Shown in pieces: positions 1-9,700 of a stretch of DNA of 24,611 bases (position 1 is its first letter; every line of letters starts with the position of its first letter). The translations under genes were made by a program, and so were the position numbers. The stretch is taken from NCBI RefSeq assembly GCF_000003605.2, contig NW_003147775.1:150512-175122 (forward strand), in the 5' to 3' direction. The notes under the pieces were generated by a model. The model saw only the letters and a program-made list of their open reading frames with translations, searched no databases and was not told the origin of the DNA. Source of the DNA: Saccoglossus kowalevskii. Lineage: Eukaryota > Hemichordata > Enteropneusta > Harrimaniidae.

Positions 1-312
1 ATTTATTTAATCATTCTATGTGTTTAATTTATTTAATCATTCTATGTGTTTAATTTATTTGGTCATTCTATGTGTTTAATTTATTTAATCATTCTATGTG
101 TTTAATTTATTTAATCATTCTATGTGTTTAATTTATTTCGTCATTCTATGTGTTTAATTTATTTCGTCATTCTATGTGTTTAATTTATTTCGTCATTCTA
201 TGTGTTTAATTTATTTCGTCATTCTATGTGTTTAATTTATTTGGTCATTCTATGTGTTTAATTTATTTCGTCATTCTATGTGTTTAATTTATTTCGTCAT
301 TCTATGTGTTTA
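1..312. repeat. 26-bp tandem repeat, 12 copies, cut by the window start
   Basis: Twelve head-to-tail 26-bp units are identical except at unit positions 9-10, which read aa, aa, gg, aa, aa, cg, cg, cg, cg, gg, cg, cg in order. The array probably continues beyond base 1. Read on the minus strand, each copy contains AATAAA. The array is noncoding and lies downstream of the receptor's last exon. Confidence 0.95.
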
Positions 313-640
313 ATTTATATCTATGCGTTGAATCCAAGTATTGAATTTATGACTAGAATGTATAGAATGTTGTATCTCTGAGTAAAACCTATGTTTTGAA
401 TGTATGTGTTTAATATATGTGTTGATTCTGTGCGGTGATGTTATTTGTTGCTTCCATGTGTGAATATATGATGATTTTATGCATTGAATCTATGTGTTGA
501 ATTTATAGGCTTAATATATGTGTTTAGTCTGTCGGGTGAATCTGTGCATGAGTCTATGTGTCGAATTTACGTGTTGAGTTTGTACGGTGAATCTGTTTTG
601 ATTTTATATGTTGATTTTATTTGTAGAATGTATGTGTTCA
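313..640. repeat. Decayed tandem repeats adjoining the 26-bp array
   Basis: Variants of tatgtgttgaat and tgtgcggtgaatctgt recur irregularly. Two stretches, beginning at about 490 and 555, align loosely as older longer units. This looks like an ageing flank of the same satellite. A 78-codon plus-strand ORF here (484-720) is a by-product of the repeats, with Val/Leu/Tyr-rich monotony. Confidence 0.7.
616..621 (-). promoter_or_regulatory. Candidate poly(A) signal of the GPCR gene
   Basis: AATAAA on the minus strand begins 62 bases after the predicted TGA at 684-686. It is the nearest canonical hexamer downstream. Twelve more copies lie in the array at 1-312, so the true cleavage site is undecided. 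Confidence 0.4.
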
Positions 641-683
641 ATCTAAAAAAATATATAAATATAAATGAGAGTGGAATTGTGTC

Positions 684-760
684 TCACTTTGAAATCGCAA
701 CTTGCCGATATTGCGTTTGACTGTCAGGTTGCTGTTCTCCACACTTACCGTCAAAGATGG
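684..760 (-). CDS. GPCR exon 4 (predicted): short C-terminal tail and stop
   Basis: An acceptor, TTGACACACTACAG, ends at 761 and lies 124 bp beyond the exon 3 donor. Joining in phase 1 completes an Ala codon and reads 24 more residues, Gln-rich and polar, ending in VAISK before TGA at 684-686. The frame fits the phase-1 donor, and TTGAC just upstream could serve as branch point. The pyrimidine tract is weak. An internal GTAAGT at 749-744 could in principle act as a further donor, so this exon is less certain than the other three. The alternative is termination in the exon 3 read-through frame. Confidence 0.6.
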
Positions 761-3700
761 CTGTAGTGTGTCAATAAATTGGCAAAAACTTTGGGCTTCA
801 TATGATATGACTATATGATATTATCGTACAAATATTCTTGGAAGCATTTGGTGTGCTATTCCTCGTTCATGAACATATACTCACCTTCCGTCTGTTCGAA
901 ATCTCTAGGCATATAACAAAAGCAAAATATCAGTACAACTGCTTTTCTGACCCCTCGTCTGTATCGCTTACGATATGACAGTATTATATAAGGAGTTATG
1001 ACGTAATTTATCATCATAACAACATCAGTTATACGATCAACGAATCTAGACTCCCAGATGTGTTCTAATGTTCCAATGGCTTGAACCTGATAATTAAAAA
1101 AATGATTTAAGAGCGATGTTAGTTGGCATGGCTGTGGTGAATATATTCAGTAACACTTGTAAATATGGCGATAAGTCGTGGCAATCGATATGCAAAAATG
1201 ACACAAAAATGCCTGAGAACAATTATGTTAGCCGTCGATTGATAAATAAACAGCAAAATGCGAAATGACGTATTGAACAGTTTTCTAATTATTGCATTAT
1301 AACGACAACATGAACACTTTTCATGTCAAAATGTAGAAGAATCAATCAAATTCTCAGTATGACAGTTATCGGGATAACCCATACACTCTACGACGCTGAC
1401 AGCGCTCGTCCGTTTTCTTCACTTTATAACGCTGTCAGAATAGTTGATTCTTTTGCTTCACTTAACTGAAATTATGTTATTTCCTGTCTGTTGTTAAAAT
1501 GCTCGTATCGGAATCATGGTGACATATGTAAAAAGGGATCCTTATAGTTATACAATTTACAGAAGATAATCATATTTATTTAAAACCAATGCCGTCGGCC
1601 ATAGAAGAATCACCATAGCATATACGAACTGTGCATTTAGGAAAATAATAACTATTTTAAATATATATTAATAGTATTGTAATGTTCCAGTAGTAACTCA
1701 TACTACATAATATGTGCAATTGAAGCAACGACCATTTACTTTATATAAATGCTACGCTTCATTGTGTAGTCATAAACCACATAAAGGACTAGTAATTCTA
1801 TATTTGTGATTCAGAGTCTTTATTTAAAATGAGGCAGTTGACAAGTAATTAAAATAATGTGCTGTTATACTACCGTATCACAATAATACTATATGTTACG
1901 ATGTCAAGACTATTTTTGCAATTCATGCGATTAACAGCATTATGGGGCCTCAAACAAATCCCCTATATATTTCTGTAAATACTGTGTAGTATAATATAGC
2001 TACACAGTACAATCTCCATGGAAACCAAATCTTGTTCATTGAAGGTAACACCAGGTCACGCCGACACTAATCACCGTATTCACGCAGTACATCAGTCTTC
2101 ATAAAGATATATACGATAGCCGCCTATATCGTATTACTTGACGTCTTTTGTATATTTTTTCAATATTATATTTGTTTGGTTTCCATATAATGTGTTTCTT
2201 CTTTAGTGGGTATTATATGTATTGTTTTGTTCACTGCCATGAAATATTTACATTCACAACTTTATGAGGTACATTGCTTTCTCTGTTATTAGGTATCAAA
2301 TTCAGTTTGTTTCTTTTTCGTTGTCTAGCTATGGCCAAATGTTACAGCCACTGATGTCAGTGTTGTTGTATCTGAAATGTATTAGCATATAACTGTGTAA
2401 CTATTCAGTAATGAATACATTCACTTCTGGGTATCAGTTTGGAAAATATTGTGTATAGTTTTACATTAACCATTAACAATAATGCTTTCTGAAAATACTG
2501 TTCTATTTGAGAATGTGTGTTAATGTGTTTGCGGGGGGAAAATATATTGTCATGTCTCTAGGATAGATTATTTACATTAACCACCCTATTTATGCTAGAC
2601 ATGTGTTAAAATAGATAACGCCACAGTATCTACAGTTAAAGTGCCTATTATTTGTTGTAGATTAGATTTTTTGAGGCAAAGCAATGAATTCAATGTTGTT
2701 TGGCTAAAAATGACTTTTATTTTTGAAGTACGGTTTATTCCCAATACAACTTTAAAAATTATTACACATCACACACACACAGTGCATTTGTTATTTAATA
2801 GGCTTTATAGAAACATTTGTTAAATTCAACCATTGAGTCGAGTGGATTGCTTAATTCCGTTCAATATACTCGTTTCAGACAAGATGACAAGATGCTTTTA
2901 CTCATTATCAAAATGAAATCCGCTAAAGCTGAAAAAGTCATTTCTGAGAGAACCAATTTTTTTAGGATAGGATAGCGGGTAGGCCTATAAGATGTCGAGC
3001 GTGTGTTACTGATTTATAAACGGGGGATCGGGCTGTGTGTTTCATTGATTTTAGTCAAACACGATTCTAAGGCGACGTGCTAGGGTGTATTTGCTAGTCA
3101 CCCTCACATTACGTTACTCACGCCAAGGTAATGGCAGTTGAATTAGTAAACCAAATGTCTTCCATAGTGGTCTTGTACACTTGTGTATAATATTGGGCAA
3201 ACGGTCATTCCCAGCAGAATGACTACACACGTTTAGCAGACTTTTATACTATCAAATAGATGATGGGAATAGACTGTCGATATCTATTTTCGTGAAAAGT
3301 AATAGCACTGCCACTAATTGTCAAGATACAATTTACTAAAAGCTTTACATTCGTTCGTAGGTCGTCTCTTGAGCAATTATGTAGATTGCATGAAACATTT
3401 TGTTGTGGCTCACATTTTTAGGAATCAAATTGCAAATGTCATTTTGGAGCTAGATTTGCCTGTAGCTGTTTTATTGCACAGTGTCACGATTCACACATTT
3501 AGTATCTAGAAACCTCTGTTTATTTGTCTGTTGTAAAGGGTTAATTACGTACAGAATTGTGCTCTAATTGGTTGCATATAAACGAATTACGAACATAAAA
3601 CACGCAACACGTGAGGTTATAATTCACAGCTATGACAAAGTGCCTTATTAAGTCGGCTTCAAACAGCGTTTAATGAACGCGGACCTACGGGAACTAGATG

Positions 3701-6700
3701 AGCATCCATAAGCCGGATCTTTGACGTCACACACAACCACAGACACATAAAGCCACCTATTCATGATCAGTAAAGCACAGTAAAGGTTGGCCTCGGGGAG
3801 AAGTACAGGCACACCAGCAGTTGTAAACATCTGAGATGAAGTACAGAAACCGTAATCAATGTTGTGTTTTTGTGCGTCACATATTACAAACTCGAAAAGA
3901 ATGAACTAAACCGATTTCTTTTCTGAACCAATGTCGATTTTTGAAGCGAGATGAAGATGTTAATATTTGAGTCAACGGTAAATAAGTTCTCGTCAAACAT
4001 TGTTTTGAAGGTGATATAACTGTTATCTGAATACAATTCTCTCTTATACGTCTGACTATGTTGCCTTGAAAGAGTAGCTTATTGTAGACAACCCTGTTAT
4101 TACCATACAGAGTCCATACCTTTGGGACTGTCCGTTAGTAATGGACCAACTCCATTACGCCATGTATAGCACGAGATTTTCTCTGAATTATAAACATGTA
4201 GACTTATTAACCGAAATGTTACGTGTACATTTTGTAGTTCAACTTAAATCTTAAAATATGTTTTTTTTGTTTTTTTTTTTTTTTTTTTGGTTTTTCATAA
4301 ATTTTTCACAGCTTTCACATAAACAAACTGATCTCAGACAAATAAGTAATGTTTCATAATATTAAATTCTTCTCCGTGGAGAGTATATTTGTGGAATGAG
4401 GTCAGTTTTATTGCTTGTCGATTTGAGTAACTTGAGGATTATTTATCATCGATATTGCCATCTCTGGATTATGATTTATCGTAAGTTTAGAACAGCACCT
4501 TTGATGCACATGAAATAATATTTGAATCACACCAATTGTTATTACGTACTACTATCTCAACGTTGTTGACAATAAATACTCGAGTAAGCAAAATTTTCTC
4601 TTGTAACATGCAACTTAATATTTATCATAGTATCAAATGGTCTCCAACAACGTTTTCTCCTCTTTAAAACACCATTCATTTACAAATAATTGGCTTACAA
4701 TAGTTCACCATGTAGTCATGTTTTGATGCAATCATTCAAATAATGGTACTGTGCAAATGCCAGGTATTAGAACAGGAAATGTCATTACGACACGCGCTTG
4801 CAAAACTCTGCGTGGTGCTGCTTCTATGCAAGTAATGAATTGAGGTGTGGGACAAACAATGTGTGTTATTAGGACCTAATCCATTCTTAACCTTAACAAA
4901 TAATGAGGTTGAATGAAAAAGCTACAAATAAGCAATTTAAATTGATGGGATTGTTATGTCATTTTCGATTTGCGGAAGCACCATCATGCTACACATAACA
5001 TTCTCACTTACCAGAGTAGGAGTCCAGAAAAAAGTGAACACCATGGTTACCATGGCGACTAATTTTGCGAACTCAACCTCTTCCCGCAGACGAGCCTCTG
5101 AAACTCTATGTTGATTTACTGTTGGAGTCGGCCTCCGTGTATTCCCATGAGACGCTGGAGTACCTGACTGGACGGTAACGTTTTTATTCGAATCACCCTC
5201 GCAAGGCGGAGGCAAAACATTTGACGCACTGAGGAGTCCATTGTTTGTTGTAGTTGTAGAAGCTGTTACAGTCCTTTCTGAATTTCCAAGCGTCGTAGTT
5301 AGCGTAGTAGTAGATGTTGCCCTTTGTTCAGAATGTGAGGCGCTATCGTTGTCGTTCTGACTGTGTCTATTTGGCGAAACAAGAATCGTTGGCGTAGGAA
5401 CAGTGCGTCTCATTGAATACATTCTGTAAATATTATACATATTGGTGACTAATATCCAAACGATCATTGTTACGCTCAGTGCCAATACAAAATAAGCGTA
5501 CGTCCTATCAGTTTTATCTTCCGCGTAATAATATGGAAGACAGGCGTTATCGTACATGGCGTTATAAAACACTCCAACACCAAAATATGGCATCATACCC
5601 AAAACAGTAACTCCAATCATTATGAATCCAACTACGTACTTTACCCTGGATTCCATAAAATGCTGCAAAGAAAGAGAATTTTGTTATTAAAAATACAAAT
5701 AAATTATGCCATTGATTATGAAACAAATGAAATATATTACGATGTAATATATGGTGAAGGTTAATTATAATTACATTCGCCCATCATATAAGAAACATTA
5801 CTATTGTTTTCCCATTAATAAGCGAGTATTTCTACGAGTGAATTAAAACAAAGCATCTCAGGTTATGCATCTCAGGTTATGCGTTAGTATGCTCAGACGT
5901 ATGATTTATTTTAATTATCTTCTGCTACCCTTGTCGTCTGAATGAACTTCTCTTTAAAATCATCCATTTATTAATAGCCACGTTTATGAGATTCCAAATC
6001 GATCATCATATAAGAAACACATTGAAGCACAATTTGATTAATCTCTACAATTCAACGCTGAATCAAATTAACATTGTATTCTTTTCACTGTGGTGATAGG
6101 CGATCTCACGAACATGTTATATTATTACTCGAGAGTAACATGGCTACAGGTATGTATGTTTATTTGGCTCTACGAACTCGCTGATTCGTGATAGCATATC
6201 AAACGTTGCCCATGAGAAATCATTGGCCTTGCTTCAGGAAACTGTGCGTCGATGAGAACCACATTACCTGCGCAACTACGTCACGTCCTCTCGTTTATTC
6301 TCTAATATTGATCGATTTGGAATCTCATAAACGTGGCTATTAATAAATGGATGATTTTAAAGAGAAGTTCATTCAGACGACAAGGGTAGCAGAAGATAAT
6401 TAAAATAAATCATACGTCTGAGCATACTAACGCATAACCTGAGATGCTTTGTTTTAATTCACTCGTAGAAATACTCGCTTATTAATGGGAACACAATAGT
6501 AATGTTTCTCGCCACAATTATAAAACAAATCTACAGTATACTATGCCACGAGACTACCATTGCATTCCGCATTTCATTGTATTATCATTTGAGGTCCAAT
6601 AATTCCGCTAATAATTGGTCTGACGTTATGCCATATATTGAAGACAATTAAATATATAGGGTCTTGTAAATGGCACTCAATATTATTAGACGAATGTTGA

Positions 6701-9700
6701 GTTGGTTTTGTATATCTTTGTATGTCACGGTGACATGCTTAACCCCCTAAGTAATTGGTTTACTGACATTTTTAGAAATAGAAAAATCCTTTCCTGATTA
6801 CTGATTGGGTATTATAACAAGAGTACAAGAACAGCTAATGCTATCCGGGATTGAACATATTGATTGCCGTATAGGATATGAAAAGTTAGTCATTTTGTAT
6901 CTGTAACAAGGCACGGGTCCACATGTGATCCATTCTAATCGGTACCAAGGTATTTGTTCACATGTGATCCATTCTAATCGGTACCAAGGTATTTGTTTGC
7001 ATGTAATCCATTCTAATCTGTATCATGGCGTAGGGTCACATGTAATCCATTCTAATCTGTATCATGGCGTAGGGTCGCATGTAATCCATTCTAATCTGTA
7101 TCATGGCGTAGGGTCACATGTAATCCATTCTAATCTGTATCATGGCGTAGGGTCACATGTAATCCATTCTAATCGGTACCAAGGTATTTGTTCACATGTG
7201 ATCCATTCTAATCGGTACCAAGGTATTTGTTCACATGTGATCCATTCTAATCGGTACCAAGGTATTTGTTCACATGTGATCCATTCTAATCGGTACCAAG
7301 GTATTTGTTCACATGTGATCCATTCTAATCGGTACCAAGGTATTTGTTTGCATGTAATCCATTCTAATCTGTATCATGGCGTAGGGTCACATGTAATCCA
7401 TTCTAATCTGTATCATGGCGTAGGGTCACATGTAATCCATTCTAATCTGTATCATGGCGTGGGGGTCACATATAATCCTCTCGAAAAAAAAATATTTGCG
7501 GTGAATAACATGTTGGTATTTCAAATTAATTGATTAAATATGATACCAGAATAACCAACCAACCGACTGATTGACACACTTAAATGTAACACTGAGCTGG
7601 GTCAATTTTATTAGTTCAATACTTCATTCTACTACTAGCAGAATGATGAATTGACCTCATGTTAGGTTCCTTTCGCTCCAATGACGATACTGTTTAATAT
7701 TTGATTTTAACAACTAGACAATCACCCATCCTTGTGTGTCTGGAAAATAGCTCTGCTTTCAAGATTTTACATTACCGTTTCTGTAGATGAATGAATATAA
7801 TTTATGACAAAGACTGTCGGTTCTTATTACACGAGTAGGTTTGGGTTGTCTTTTATGCAGTAAGTCAAAAAACTGCATAACAATGCATCCTGTATATATA
7901 ATATGACAATCGTTTCATCGTATCAACAATTTAATATTTGAATAACACTTATACCAGTATTTCAATTGCCAGAATACGTCGTTCTGATTGGTCATGAGAG
8001 AGTTTTCAATTATGCAAGCCGCGTTAGTATACAGTGTATGCCACAGTGTTTCATGTTTAGAAGTAGGCCCTAAACGTGAATAGCATACGGTGGGGATAAT
8101 CTTTCAAAACGTTTTTTTTTTTTTCATAATTACGCAAACGAATTTTATTGCTTCATTTTATTGCTCTACGTTTGTAAACAATAGTATCTCTGCTCAGAAA
8201 CAAACGAATGAGCGTCTGCCTTTCAATGTAATAGTGTTGTTTCGCAACACTCGAGGAATGTATGCATATGATGGGATTACCACCGTGATGATGACGCGTT
8301 TGAACACACTTCTTGATATATTTATTTTCCAATTTTCAATAATACAATTGCAGAACCTTTTGCTTGTTTGCAACACTGACGTATTTAAAAGGGATACGTA
8401 TTTGCGGTGACGGTTGCTGTTCTTTAATGTCACACCGTCGACCCATACAACGAAAGCATTTCCATATATGGCCGGACAGAACTTTTACGTATTCTAATAA
8501 CATATTTTCTATATACTGCTAATGCAATAGCTTGCAAGGCGAGATTGTTAATAACAACATGACTGATAACAAGAATATATGTATTGACATTCGTGTCAAT
8601 TGTCACGTTATGTCGAGTCAATTTTTCACAAAAAAGCTCGGCAGTAAACTTCTTCTTAAAATGTTCTGCGTCTGACTGTGCGGCCCACAATGTCTATTGG
8701 CTAGAATCATTAAATTAATCGCAATGTTGACATTTCATTTTACTGGTTGCGTTTATGCTTACAACTTACTGACGTAATGATCAATATGTCAGAAATATGA
8801 AGTCTGTGGTATTTTCAATAACCACCTCAAAATATCTGACAACCATTTGAACCTTTTCCTTACCTCGTACATAATATATTACGTCATTAGAAGTAATATA
8901 GGCGATCCGCTCCGTTCTGCCCTTATAAACACACAACAAATTGTGAATACTTTCGCGTCCTCAAAATCTGTCAAAAATTGGGACATATCTCGTTTCACTC
9001 AGCTTGAGTGTGGACCACAATTTAGTAAAGTTTGTTCACTGTCGAGAAATTTGTCCTTGAAGTTGGGGTAATTGTTTGCCAGGAACGGCTTTTTAACTCT
9101 TCTGTATTTTTTTTAGCCGGGCTGCTTTCCTTGAAACTTGGCAGACAGGTCACACCGTCACTCTAGTTAGATGGTAACATTTGAAAAATAAATTCTGGCC
9201 AGCCGTTGAATTAGCAACAGCCCAACAAATATTGTTTGAATGCCTTCCCGCAAAATGATTCTCCCTCTACTAATTTTAGAGTAAAAGACTGGGACATATC
9301 TAATACTACTTAGCTTGAGTGTGAGGGCAAAGTTATACTTGTTTTTTATATTATTTTCACTGCCAGAAAATTTGATCTCGAATTTAGGTTAATGTTTTGC
9401 CAGGAACGGCTTTTTAACCCTTTTGTGATTTTATTGGGGAGGGGGGCAATATTGGTCAAATTTTAAACCCGCACTCTAGAAAGATGAACAAATTTACCAA
9501 AATAGTTTTGTCTTACAGATGTCATGACAACAACAAAACACGCGGATTTTTGTCTAATGACACTTACGCATACGCGAAAAGCATCGGATAACGCGTGGCA
9601 TTGTAATGACCTGCGCGTGTAACAATAAAATAAAAAGTTACGAAGCACCAACGAGAGGCTACCGGAGCCGATATTGTTAGGATGTATGCGGTACGTGTCC

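Noticed and set aside
1-312. CRISPR-like array
   Set aside because: Units are contiguous with no unique spacers, and the setting is an animal gene with introns.
484-720. 78-codon plus-strand ORF
   Set aside because: It lies in decayed tandem repeats and overlaps predicted receptor exon 4 on the other strand.
4261-4295. Poly-T as the tail of a minus-strand retroposon
   Set aside because: No target-site duplication or retroposon body with promoter boxes is visible next to it.
5041-5056. X-box-like GTTACCATGGCGAC
   Set aside because: It falls inside receptor coding sequence at TM6, where codon constraint explains it.
8090-8690. ORFs on both strands (106, 79 and 86 codons)
   Set aside because: They overlap one another on opposite strands, have no recognisable motif, and their lengths are common by chance in this composition.
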